Positions 24,501 through 32,672 of a stretch of 44,835 nt of DNA are shown here, one piece after another. A model generated the notes under the pieces. The model had not been told where the DNA came from, ran no database searches, and worked only from the letters and a program-made list of their open reading frames with translations. The translations under genes and the position numbers were made by a program. The DNA is taken from NCBI GenBank assembly GCA_020249505.1, contig JADCFN010000048.1:1-44835 (forward strand), read 5' to 3'. The first letter of the stretch is position 1. Every line of letters starts with the position of its first letter. The DNA is from Roseomonas sp. Its GTDB lineage: Bacteria > Pseudomonadota > Alphaproteobacteria > Acetobacterales > Acetobacteraceae.

Positions 24501-25904
24501 TTAAGCGTCGCGCCATGCCGGCGCATGGCTGCCAAGCGGCATGGCCGGCAAATCCCAGCGCGGCGGTGTGGCGGAAAGCCGCGCGGCATGGCGTGTGGCG
24601 CGCATCTGGCCGAAGCCGCTGTCACTTTCTTCCAAGGCAGCGTCAATGTCAGCGGGCGCGAGGCCCGGCGCGGACAAGCCTGCATCCAGCCGGCCCAGGC
24701 GCTTGATCCATTCGCCCGTGCCGGCAAGCGAGACACGCACCAGCCAGGAACCGCCTTCTTCCGCACGCCGCAGCAATGCGGCCATGGCACCAAGGGCCAG
24801 CAGATAACCCGAAGCATGATCCAAGGCCTGGCAAGGCAAGGGGCGCGGCTTGGCTTCCTCGGCCGCAACGGCTTCAGCGTCATTCATGCCATTGGCGTTT
24901 TGCACGAGTGAATCAAATCCGCGCCGCGCCGCCCAGGGACCAAGATGACCATAGGCAGAAAGCGAGACACAGATGATGCCCGGCTTGAGCACGGCGAGGG
25001 CTTCTGGCGCAAAGCCATGTTCGGCTATCGCCCCCGGCCGATAGCCTTGCAGAAAAATATCGGCGCTGGCGGCCAATTCGCGCAGACGCGCCTGATCATC
25101 AGGCGCACGCAAATCAAGTGACGCGGTTCTTTTGCCGCGCCCGGTATCCATCACCAATTCATCAAAACTCGGCAAATGCGCGGCGCTGATATGCAAAACA
25201 TCGGCGCCATGCGCCGCGAGCGTGCGGCCCGCCACAGGCCCGGCAATCACGCGCGTCAGGTCAAGCGCGCGCACGCCCGCAAGCGGGCGCACAGCAGCGG
25301 GCGGCAAGGGGATGGGCGGCGCATCGCTGATTTTCTCGATAAGCACAGGCGGCAGGCTGGCCGCAGCCTGGCCCTGGGGCGAGGCATCCCATTCGGTCAG
25401 GCTCCGCGTCATCGTCACGACCAGCCCTGCTTCCGCCGCCGCCGCTTCGAAATCTGTCGCACGCCAGGTGCTGAGTGCCTTGGCGACCGCCGCGCGATCA
25501 TGCGCGACATTTCCAAGCAAACGCAGCACACCATCCCGATGATGCGGGAAGTTGGTGTGCAGCCGCACCCAGCGCCCATCGCCACATTGATAAAGCCCCG
25601 CAATCGCATCCCAGCGCGCGCCGGCAGGCCGGCCCGCGATGCTGAGACAATGTTCTGAGCGAAACTCAATCGCGGCATCGCGCATATCCACCGCAACACG
25701 CTGCGCGCCACCGCCGCGCCGCTGATGGATCAGCGCCGCCGCCAAGCTTGAAGCGGCAATGCTGCTTTGCGCCGCCGCATCCACACGAAAGCTGGAAGGC
25801 TGGATAGGTTCCTGCCCTGTCAGGCTGATCTGCGCGAGCGCAGCAGGATCAAGCGCGGCCTGGTGCCAAAGTGCAGCAAGGATGTCGGAAGGGCTTCGGT
25901 TCAT
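24501..25904 (-). CDS. CaiB/BaiF-type CoA-transferase with domains in unusual order
   Basis: A 467-residue class III CoA-transferase relative. Residues ~200-440 carry the usual N-terminal signature (GVRALDLTRVIAGPVAGRTLAAHGADVLHI, SLDLRAPDDQARLREL, SLSAYGHLGPWAARRGFDSLVQ), with the catalytic-type aspartate in RGFDSL. Residues 1-190 resemble the part of the family that is normally downstream (VAVDMRDAAIEFRSEH ... RWVRLHTNFPHHRDGVLRLLG). So it looks circularly permuted or a degenerate fusion of two copies, a longer form than the 408-residue paralogue in this window. The start at 25904 has only a weak ribosome site. It converges on the trypsin-like gene. Substrate unknown. Confidence 0.78.
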   Translation of the reverse strand: MNRSPSDILAALWHQAALDPAALAQISLTGQEPIQPSSFRVDAAAQSSIAASSLAAALIHQRRGGGAQRVAVDMRDAAIEFRSEHCLSIAGRPAGARWDAIAGLYQCGDGRWVRLHTNFPHHRDGVLRLLGNVAHDRAAVAKALSTWRATDFEAAAAEAGLVVTMTRSLTEWDASPQGQAAASLPPVLIEKISDAPPIPLPPAAVRPLAGVRALDLTRVIAGPVAGRTLAAHGADVLHISAAHLPSFDELVMDTGRGKRTASLDLRAPDDQARLRELAASADIFLQGYRPGAIAEHGFAPEALAVLKPGIICVSLSAYGHLGPWAARRGFDSLVQNANGMNDAEAVAAEEAKPRPLPCQALDHASGYLLALGAMAALLRRAEEGGSWLVRVSLAGTGEWIKRLGRLDAGLSAPGLAPADIDAALEESDSGFGQMRATRHAARLSATPPRWDLPAMPLGSHAPAWRDA

Positions 25905-25970
25905 GGCACCAGCTTTCACCCGCAGCGCCGCCCAGTCCAGCCCCACGCGCGACCGGCATAGGGCCAGAGT

Positions 25971-27491
25971 CTAACTCACCCGCCGCGCGCGCTGCATGAA
26001 GAAAGCAAGCGGCACACTCAGTGCCGCTGTCAGCGCCATCAGGTAAAACGCATTCACATAGCCAATCATCGCCGCCTGGCGCTGGATTTCGCCTGCCAGG
26101 CGAAACAGGCCGGATGCGCTTTCCAGATCCCAGCTTGCCGGAAAGCTCGGCAGGAACAGCAGCTTGTTATAGGGCGTCACGAATTCGCCAAGTCGTGCGT
26201 AGTTTTCACTGCTTGAACGGATCAGCATCATCACCGCGATGGAGATAAAAAGGCTTGATCCAAAATTGCGCATCAGCGTGAAAATGGCGGAACCTTCGGT
26301 CACCTGATGCGTGGGCAGGGTGGAAAAGGCCATTACGGTCATGGGTGTGAAGGCAATGGATTGGCCGAAACCTTGCAGCAGATGCGACCAGAAAATTTGG
26401 CTCTCCGTCACATTGATGTCGAATTGCGCCATCCAGAAGCCAGATGCCGCCTGAAAAAATAGTCCAAGCCCAATGGTAAAGCGCGGCGCCCAACGCGTGA
26501 GCTGCACTACCACCAGAAACGCCACCCAATTCCCCATGCCGCGCGCTGCGATAAGGATACTCACCGCGTCATCCGGATAACCGCGCAAATCATGCAGCAT
26601 GGTCGGGAAAAGCGTGAGGCTGGTGAAGGCCAGCATCCCCATCACAAAGGCAATGGCTGTTCCGATGGCGAAGTTGCGATCCAGCAATAGCCGGGGATTG
26701 AGGAAGGGCGCGGACGCAGTCAGGCAATGGGCGACAAAGATATAGAAGCTGATGGCGCCAATCACGGCGCAGGCGATCATTTCAGGTGCTTCAAACCAAT
26801 CAAGCCTTTGGCCGCGATCCAGAATAAGCTGAATGCAGATGATGGCCACCGAAAGCGCCAGAAAGCCAGTCCAGTCGAAGGAAATCGGCTGGCGTTCGGT
26901 GCGATCAGACAGCGCAAACCAGATGCAAACCAGCGTCGCGATACCCGGCGGCACAATCATGAAAAACGCCGCGCGCCAATTCCAGGCCTCGGTCGCCATG
27001 GCGCCCAAAATGGGACCAAGCACAGGGCCGAAGACGGCGCCCACGCCCCAGATCACAATCGCGGTCGGTTGCAAATGCTTGGGGAAGGACGCCAGCAATA
27101 TCGCCTGCCCCATGGGCATGATCGGCGCGCCAAACGCACCCTGCCCAATCCGCGCCAGGATCAGCATATCAAGGCTGGTCGCCAAGCCGCACAGCAGCGA
27201 ACAGATGGTGAAGCCAAGCACCGTGCCGAACATCAGATTGCGCCAGCCAAGCCGGCTGGCGAGCCATCCTGTCACCGGTGTTGCCACCGCTGTCGCCACA
27301 AGATTGAGCGTGATGACCCAGGAGATTTCATCCTGTGTCGCGGAAAGCGCGCCCCGCATATCCGGCAGCACAAGATTGGCGAGCGTGATGGTCATGCCGA
27401 ACAGCAGATTGGCCAATTGCACCATCAGCAGGATCAGCCATTGCCGGCCGCTGATGCTGAATATGCCGCCCTGAGTCGCTGCCTCGCTCAT
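25971..27491 (-). CDS. DHA2-family (EmrB/QacA) MFS transporter
   Basis: A 506-residue inner-membrane exporter with 14 predicted helices. Motifs include the early LVLPDMRGALSATQDEISWVITLNLVATAV block, the motif-A-like GWLASRLGWRNL and the motif-C-like segment IVIWGVGAVFGPVLGPILGAM. These mark the drug:H+ antiporter-2 (EmrB) group, which exports hydrophobic compounds, usually with an EmrA adaptor. No EmrA gene is adjacent, so it either acts alone or pairs at a distance. The gene starts at 27491, divergently from nothing on the right; the phosphonate permease gene lies beyond 27569 on the same strand. Confidence 0.9.
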   Translation of the reverse strand: MSEAATQGGIFSISGRQWLILLMVQLANLLFGMTITLANLVLPDMRGALSATQDEISWVITLNLVATAVATPVTGWLASRLGWRNLMFGTVLGFTICSLLCGLATSLDMLILARIGQGAFGAPIMPMGQAILLASFPKHLQPTAIVIWGVGAVFGPVLGPILGAMATEAWNWRAAFFMIVPPGIATLVCIWFALSDRTERQPISFDWTGFLALSVAIICIQLILDRGQRLDWFEAPEMIACAVIGAISFYIFVAHCLTASAPFLNPRLLLDRNFAIGTAIAFVMGMLAFTSLTLFPTMLHDLRGYPDDAVSILIAARGMGNWVAFLVVVQLTRWAPRFTIGLGLFFQAASGFWMAQFDINVTESQIFWSHLLQGFGQSIAFTPMTVMAFSTLPTHQVTEGSAIFTLMRNFGSSLFISIAVMMLIRSSSENYARLGEFVTPYNKLLFLPSFPASWDLESASGLFRLAGEIQRQAAMIGYVNAFYLMALTAALSVPLAFFMQRARRVS

Positions 27492-27568
27492 GCCCGTCCC
27501 GGTTTCCCCATAGGGAAGCCTAGGCCGGATTGGGCGCTGCCGTCACCCGGGAATTAGGGCCGGGCAGG

Positions 27569-28396
27569 TCAGGCGCTGATCAGGCGGCGACGGATGCGCC
27601 CGGAAATCCAATCAATCGCGGCGACGGTGATGATCATCAGGATGATGATGAAGGCCACCTCATCCCAATGGCGCACGCGAATGCGCTCGGCGATTTGCAG
27701 CCCGATCCCGCCCGCGCCCACCACGCCAAGGATGGAAGCGGAACGCGTATTGCTTTCAAAGAAATAAAGCGCCTGCGCCAGCATGACAGGGGCCACCTGG
27801 GGCAAAAGCCCAAAGCGAATGCCAAGCAGGCGCCCACCACCAGCGGCCGTGACACCTTCCGCTTGGCGCTTTTCGGCGTTTTCGATGGCTTCTGCATAAA
27901 GCTTTGACAGGATCCCGATATCCGAGACAAAAATCGCGAGCACCCCGGCCAAAGGCCCAAGCCCCACCGCGCGCACAAAAGCCAGCGCCCAGATCAATTG
28001 ATCCACGCCGCGCATACCATCCAGAACGCGCCGGAAAGAAAAGCGGAGCAGCGTCACCGTCACCACATTGCGCGCACCCATGAAGCCAAGCGGAATGGCG
28101 ACAATCGCGGCCAGGAAGGTGCCGAGGAACGCCATGGCGACACTCTCCGCCATGCCCTTCATGATTTCGACCCAAAGCTCCCCGGGGGAGGGCGGGACCA
28201 TCAGCACAATAATCTTGCCAAGCCCGCTTAAGCCATTCCAAAGCCGTGTCGGTGAGAAATCAAAATACCAGAGCGTGCCAACGAACCAAGCCAGGAACAG
28301 CGCGAGGCCCAGAAAGCGCAGGCCGCGTTGCATAGGCCCAGGCCCAAAGGCAGCTGGCATGCGTGTGCGCCAGGCGGCGATAGTGCTGTCGCTCAT
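27569..28396 (-). CDS. phnE: phosphonate ABC transporter permease
   Basis: A 275-residue PhnE-type permease with about six helices. It has the cytoplasmic EAA-like loop AIENAEKRQAEGVTAAGGGRLLGIRFGLLPQVAPV and the family stretch ESNTRSASILGVVGAGGIGLQI. It pairs with the second permease at 28393, and the two overlap by four bases (ATGA), so they likely form a heterodimer in the inner membrane. It is the last gene of phnC-phnD-phnE-phnE. The imported compound is probably an alkyl- or amino-phosphonate, or phosphite. Confidence 0.9.
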   Translation of the reverse strand: MSDSTIAAWRTRMPAAFGPGPMQRGLRFLGLALFLAWFVGTLWYFDFSPTRLWNGLSGLGKIIVLMVPPSPGELWVEIMKGMAESVAMAFLGTFLAAIVAIPLGFMGARNVVTVTLLRFSFRRVLDGMRGVDQLIWALAFVRAVGLGPLAGVLAIFVSDIGILSKLYAEAIENAEKRQAEGVTAAGGGRLLGIRFGLLPQVAPVMLAQALYFFESNTRSASILGVVGAGGIGLQIAERIRVRHWDEVAFIIILMIITVAAIDWISGRIRRRLISA

Positions 28397-29298
28397 CGCG
28401 CCGCCTCCAGCCGGCCAATCGCGGCGTGGCGCAGCTTTTCGGATAGCAGGTCCATACAGGCGACGGTCAGGATGATCAGCAGAATGATGGCGCTGATTTC
28501 CTCATAATAATTGAAGGAGATCACCTTATAGAGCTCCTCACCAATGCCGCCGGCGCCGACAAAGCCGATCACGCTGGCGGACCGGATATTCACTTCGAAA
28601 CGCAGCAACAGATAGGACAGGAGATTGGGTAGCACCTGAGGCAGAATGGCGAAGCGGCAGGCAGCGAACCAACTGCCACCGGCTGCTGTCACACCATCCC
28701 AAGGCTTCATGTCGGCATTCTCAATCGCCTCAGCGAATAACTTGCCATTGGCGCCAGCGCTATGGAGCGCGATCGCCAAAATGCCCGCGAGTGCACCAAC
28801 GCCAAAGGCCCAAACGAGAATCAGCGCATAGACGATTTCAGGAATGGTACGCAGCGCTTCCAAAAAACGCCGCGTGAGCTGATAGATGATGCCCGAAGGC
28901 GCGATATTACGCGCCGCCGGAAAGGCCAGCGCGAGCGACAGCGCGGAACCAAGCAAGGTTGCCAGCGCTGCCATATTGGCAGTCTCTACAATCAACAACG
29001 CCCATTCCGGCAGGCGATAGAACCAGAAGGCGATGGAACCTTCCGTCTCCGCATCCGCAAACAGCGCAGCCCAGCGCAAATCTGGCAGGATGCGGATAAA
29101 ATACTCGCCAATGCGCGGCAGTCCCGCCCATAATGTCGCTGGATGCGCCTCACTGATCCAAGCCGCAACAACCAGGCACACCAATACCACCGCCGCGCCC
29201 AGAAGTGCGGCATTACGCTTCTGGCGGCGCGCGGCCTGAAAGGCTTCCTCCCCGCGGATCACCGCGGGAAGGCTGGTGGCATAGGCTGCCTGCATCAT
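28393..29298 (-). CDS. phnE: phosphonate ABC transporter permease
   Basis: A 301-residue PhnE-type permease: a cytoplasmic N-terminal stretch, then six or so helices. The EAA loop is AIENADMKPWDGVTAAGGSWFAACRFAILPQVLPN, and the RFEVNIRSASVIGFVGAGGIGEEL block is shared with its partner. The start overlaps the stop of the binding-protein gene (ATGATGA), showing tight coupling. It forms the membrane channel with the product of 27569. Two ATGs lie together (MMQAA), so the exact start is uncertain by one codon. Confidence 0.9.
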   Translation of the reverse strand: MMQAAYATSLPAVIRGEEAFQAARRQKRNAALLGAAVVLVCLVVAAWISEAHPATLWAGLPRIGEYFIRILPDLRWAALFADAETEGSIAFWFYRLPEWALLIVETANMAALATLLGSALSLALAFPAARNIAPSGIIYQLTRRFLEALRTIPEIVYALILVWAFGVGALAGILAIALHSAGANGKLFAEAIENADMKPWDGVTAAGGSWFAACRFAILPQVLPNLLSYLLLRFEVNIRSASVIGFVGAGGIGEELYKVISFNYYEEISAIILLIILTVACMDLLSEKLRHAAIGRLEAAR

Positions 29299-30296
29299 CA
29301 GGAACGGCGACGACGCGCCGCGGCTTCCTCACGCCGGAGTTCGACGAAGAGTTCGAAATCCTGATGGCGTACTTCGCGATACCCCATGCCGCCGCCGCGT
29401 TCGATCTGCTTGTAGATATCCGGATGCGTCTTGGGCAGCGCCAAATGGAAGCGCTTGATATCTTCCTTGAAGGCCGCTGGAAGATCGGTGCGCGTGCCCA
29501 TCGGGCCATTCAGGATGGGTTCAGACCGCCAGATGATGCGCAAATCGCGCATGTTCAGCAGACCCTTTTGCACCATGGCGGCCAGATTGCCGCGGCTGAA
29601 GCCCTGCGCCTCATCACCCTGGCCAGAGGTCCAGGTGACGGCAGCATCATATTGGCGTTGCAGCACGGCAACCACGGCCTGTTCATGCCCACCGCCAAAG
29701 CCAGTGCGCGAAAAATACTGCCCGGGTTCAACGCCAATACCGGCGCGGCGGAGTGAGAAGCGCGGAATAAGGTAGCCGGAAGCGGAATTGGCATCCGCCC
29801 AGGCCAGCGCCTTGCCGCGCATCTGTTCCAAATTCGTGATGCCGCTATCCGCGCGCACCACCATCACGGAAAGATAATGGATGGAACCATCCGCTTCTTC
29901 TGCGACAAAAAGTGGTTCCATCCCGCCATTGGTATCAAGCCAGGCGCCCGCATAGAGAGATGCGCCAAGCGCCGCCATTTCAATCTGCTTCGCACTGAAG
30001 GCTTGTAGCACGCCGGCATAATCAGACGCTGGAAACAACCTAGTCGGCACGCCAAAGGTCCGTTCCAGCAATTCACGATAGGCGCCAAAGCGGCCCAGGC
30101 GATCGGCTTCATTCTCACCACCCATCAGCCCGATGCGAAGCTGCGGCACCTGATCGGCCCAGGGGCGGCGGCCCGGCGCGGGGAAGCCTTCGGTGAAACT
30201 TTCCGTGCGGCGCGGAGTCCAGGTCTGTGCATTGGCAAGGCTTGGCAGCAGGGCAGCGCCAGCAGCAAGTCCGGCAAGGGAACGGCGGGTGATCAT
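29298..30296 (-). CDS. phnD: phosphate/phosphite/phosphonate ABC transporter substrate-binding protein
   Basis: A 332-residue periplasmic binding protein of the PhnD/PtxB family. The leader MITRRSLAGLAAGAALLPSLANA includes an RR pair. Landmarks are LRIGLMGGENEADRLGRFGAYRELLERTFG, ASDYAGVLQAFSAKQIEMAALGASLYA, and the ligand-loop regions SASGYLIPRFSLRRAGI and GGGHEQAVVAVLQRQYDAAVTWTSG. The last matches the known family pattern for the phosphonate-binding serines and threonines. A strong AGGAGATC lies before the ATG. It sits 26 bases after phnC. The ligand may be an aminophosphonate or a phosphite-like oxyanion; sequence alone cannot say. Confidence 0.9.
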   Translation of the reverse strand: MITRRSLAGLAAGAALLPSLANAQTWTPRRTESFTEGFPAPGRRPWADQVPQLRIGLMGGENEADRLGRFGAYRELLERTFGVPTRLFPASDYAGVLQAFSAKQIEMAALGASLYAGAWLDTNGGMEPLFVAEEADGSIHYLSVMVVRADSGITNLEQMRGKALAWADANSASGYLIPRFSLRRAGIGVEPGQYFSRTGFGGGHEQAVVAVLQRQYDAAVTWTSGQGDEAQGFSRGNLAAMVQKGLLNMRDLRIIWRSEPILNGPMGTRTDLPAAFKEDIKRFHLALPKTHPDIYKQIERGGGMGYREVRHQDFELFVELRREEAAARRRRS

Positions 30297-30322
30297 GGTT
30301 TGATCTCCTATTTGGGGGAAAA

Positions 30323-31120
30323 TCAGGCAGCGACCAGATTGCGTGGAGTCGCGCCCACGGCCTCAGCGGCTTCTTCGGCGAATTCTTCCTCGGTCACGCC
30401 GTAAACCTCGCGAATGCGCGCCGCTGTCAGTTCCGCAGGCGGGCCATCAAACACCACGCGCCCGGCATTCAAAGCGACAATCCGGTCGCAGTAATCGCGC
30501 GCCGTGGTCAGGTCATGCAGATTGACCAGCACGGTGATGCCATCGCGGTTAACATCGCGCAGCGCATCCATCACAATTTTCGAATTGCGCGGGTCGAGCG
30601 AGGCAATCGGCTCATCGGCCAGGATCAGGCGCGGATTCTGCATCAGCGCGCGCGCAATCGCCACACGCTGCTGCTGCCCGCCAGAGAGCGTATCGGCGCG
30701 TTGCAACGCGGCCTCGGCCAGGTCAAAGCGATCCAGCGCGGTCAGCGCCATGGCGCGTTCTTCGGCGGTGAACATCTTGAACATGGAAGTCAGCATGGGG
30801 CGCTGATTGAGCCGCCCAACCAGCACATTCGTCAGCACATCCAGCCTTTGCACCAGGTTGAATTGCTGGAAGATCATGGCGGAACGCATGCGCCAATCGC
30901 GCAAAGCCCGGCCCTTCAGCTGGGTCACATCCTGGCCATCGAAGATGATGCGCCCTTCGCTCGGCTCCGTCAGGCGATTGATCATGCGGAGCAGCGTGGA
31001 TTTGCCTGCGCCAGAACGCCCGATCACGCCCACCATCTGCCCGGCTGGGATAGACAGGCTGACGCCATCCACCGCTGTTTTGCTGCCAAAGCGTCGCGTC
31101 AATCGTTCGATTTCCAGCAT
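30323..31120 (-). CDS. phnC: phosphonate ABC transporter ATP-binding protein
   Basis: A 265-residue ABC ATPase of the PhnC group: Walker [11 protein letters not shown]-loop [17 protein letters not shown], signature [15 protein letters not shown], Walker [14 protein letters not shown], and an H-loop in [14 protein letters not shown] place the start at 31120 (MLEIERL), where CCGGGG precedes it. An ATG at 31138 would fall at the predicted transcription start below the Pho box, leaving no ribosome site. It is first in the minus-strand operon with phnD and two phnE. Regulation by PhoB is expected from the Pho box at 31161-31178. Confidence 0.9.
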   Translation of the reverse strand: MLEIERLTRRFGSKTAVDGVSLSIPAGQMVGVIGRSGAGKSTLLRMINRLTEPSEGRIIFDGQDVTQLKGRALRDWRMRSAMIFQQFNLVQRLDVLTNVLVGRLNQRPMLTSMFKMFTAEERAMALTALDRFDLAEAALQRADTLSGGQQQRVAIARALMQNPRLILADEPIASLDPRNSKIVMDALRDVNRDGITVLVNLHDLTTARDYCDRIVALNAGRVVFDGPPAELTAARIREVYGVTEEEFAEEAAEAVGATPRNLVAA

Positions 31121-31160
31121 GGAGACCCCGGTTTTCATGACGCGGGCGTAGCAATGCTGT

Positions 31161-31178
31161 GTGACACGTGAATGACAG
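31161..31178 (-). promoter_or_regulatory. Pho box upstream of the phn operon
   Basis: On the minus strand the sequence reads CTGTCAT-TCAC-GTGTCAC. The PhoB consensus is two 7-base repeats CTGTCA(T/C) spaced by four, and this matches 13 of 14 repeat positions. A further half-site with 5 of 7 matches (CCTTCAT) lies one period upstream. The box would serve as the -35 region; a weak TACGCC at the -10 position follows at 31150-31145. It predicts induction of phnCDEE by phosphate starvation. Confidence 0.75.
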
Positions 31179-31306
31179 CCGTATGAAGGATCGGAGTCCT
31201 TGGGGAGTTCGGAGGCTCACCTGTGACCTTCACCCCAATCCGAGGCAGCGCTTCCAAGACGGCGGCATGATTGCACTTTGATGACAGGTTCCATAGACAG
31301 AACGCG

Positions 31307-32599
31307 ATGAAGCACCCGACTTTCCCGCTTTATACTGACCGCTGCGGTTTCAATGCCCTGCTGCCGCCACGCGCGGCATGCGCCCCGGCGAAGGGGGATA
31401 TCGCCGCGGATCACGTTATTGTTGGTGCCGGCTATACCGGGCTTGCCGCTGCGCGCCGCTTGGCTGAACTCACGCCTCAGGCGCGTATTATCGTGATTGA
31501 AGCGACAGAAGTCGGTGAAGGCTCATCCGGGCGCAATTCGGGTTTCGCGAGCCCGCGTGATCTTCCCTCAGGTTCGAGCGCCGCCGACCTTCAGCGTGCC
31601 GAGGCGCTGAACCGTTTCACGGAAGAAGGCTGGGCTTGGCTCATGGCGCCCATCGAAGCGCACGGAATTAATTGTGGCCTGCAAGTTTCCGGTCGCATCA
31701 AGGCTGCCGCAACCGATCTTGGGGCGAAACAGGTCCGCGCCTTGGAAGCAGCGGTCAAGGCGGCGGGCGTGCCACATCAGCTTTGGGATCGCAGCGCGCT
31801 GCAAGAACGCATCGGCACAAGCTATTACCAATGCGCGCTGTACACGGAAGAAGGATATTTGCTCGACCCTGCGGCGCTGATCCGGGGGCTGGCTGATACC
31901 TTGCCCGCCAATATCGCGCTGCATGAAAATACGCCGCTGCTTTCAATGCAGCGTCGGGGTAATTGGTATCTGGAAACACCATCCGCGCGCATCACCGCGC
32001 CATCTGTGATCATGGCGACCAATGCCGGCATCCGGCATTTCGGCCGGCTACGTGACAGGCTGGTCACCATCTACACCTATGCGGCAATCACGGAAGCCTT
32101 GAATGCCAAGGATGCGCTGCAACTTGGCAGCATGCCTGTTTGGGGCTTGCTGCCTTCGCATCGTTTGGGAACAACGGTGCGGCGCGTTGGGGCGGATCGG
32201 CTTTTGGTGCGGTCCATGTATGCGCATGAACGGCCGGTGCCTGCGCCGCGCGTGCGGGAAACGCTGCTATCCTGTTTTCATCGGCGCTATCCAGGGCTTG
32301 CCCATATAGGTTTGGATCAGGTCTGGGGCGGCACCACGGCGCTGACGATGAATGGCGCGCCATGGTGGGGCCAGGTGGAAGAAGGGCTCTACACCTCAGC
32401 GGGTTGCAATGGTTCTGGCATTGTGAAGGGCAGTATTCTTGGCAAGCGTCTTGCCGAATTGGTGCTTGGCCAGTGCAACCAGGATGAGGTGCGCGCCGTT
32501 TGGGGGCTCGCCAATTGGGTGGCACCAGAGCCCTTTCGTTCGATCGGCTTTGAACTCATTGCGTTTCGTGAACGCCGCCTTGCAGGTTCGGAAACCTGA
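31307..32599 (+). CDS. FAD-dependent oxidoreductase (DAO/glycine-oxidase family)
   Basis: A 430-residue flavoprotein of the D-amino-acid oxidase fold. The dinucleotide motif is DHVIVGAGYTGLAAARRLAE, then IEATEVGEGSSGRNSGFASP (flavin contact) and the late block LYTSAGCNGSGIVKGSILGKRLAEL that closes the FAD site. Relatives oxidise secondary or primary amines such as sarcosine, gamma-glutamylputrescine or N-methyl-aminophosphonates. It is divergent from the Pho-regulated phnCDEE operon across 186 bases, which suggests that an aminophosphonate is the amine. That link is inference. The ATG at 31307 lacks a good ribosome site; an earlier TTG at 31271 is the alternative. Confidence 0.87.
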   Translation: MKHPTFPLYTDRCGFNALLPPRAACAPAKGDIAADHVIVGAGYTGLAAARRLAELTPQARIIVIEATEVGEGSSGRNSGFASPRDLPSGSSAADLQRAEALNRFTEEGWAWLMAPIEAHGINCGLQVSGRIKAAATDLGAKQVRALEAAVKAAGVPHQLWDRSALQERIGTSYYQCALYTEEGYLLDPAALIRGLADTLPANIALHENTPLLSMQRRGNWYLETPSARITAPSVIMATNAGIRHFGRLRDRLVTIYTYAAITEALNAKDALQLGSMPVWGLLPSHRLGTTVRRVGADRLLVRSMYAHERPVPAPRVRETLLSCFHRRYPGLAHIGLDQVWGGTTALTMNGAPWWGQVEEGLYTSAGCNGSGIVKGSILGKRLAELVLGQCNQDEVRAVWGLANWVAPEPFRSIGFELIAFRERRLAGSET

Positions 32600-32672
32600 G
32601 GTCAAACGGCGCCGGGGCTTGATCCGATCTGTCGGCTGAAGCAGCCTTCCCGCCATGATCGGGAGGAACCCA

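Noticed and set aside
24494-24512. GACGC/GCGTC hairpin between the protease and the CoA-transferase genes
   Set aside because: A five-base stem with no T-tract is common by chance in GC-rich DNA.
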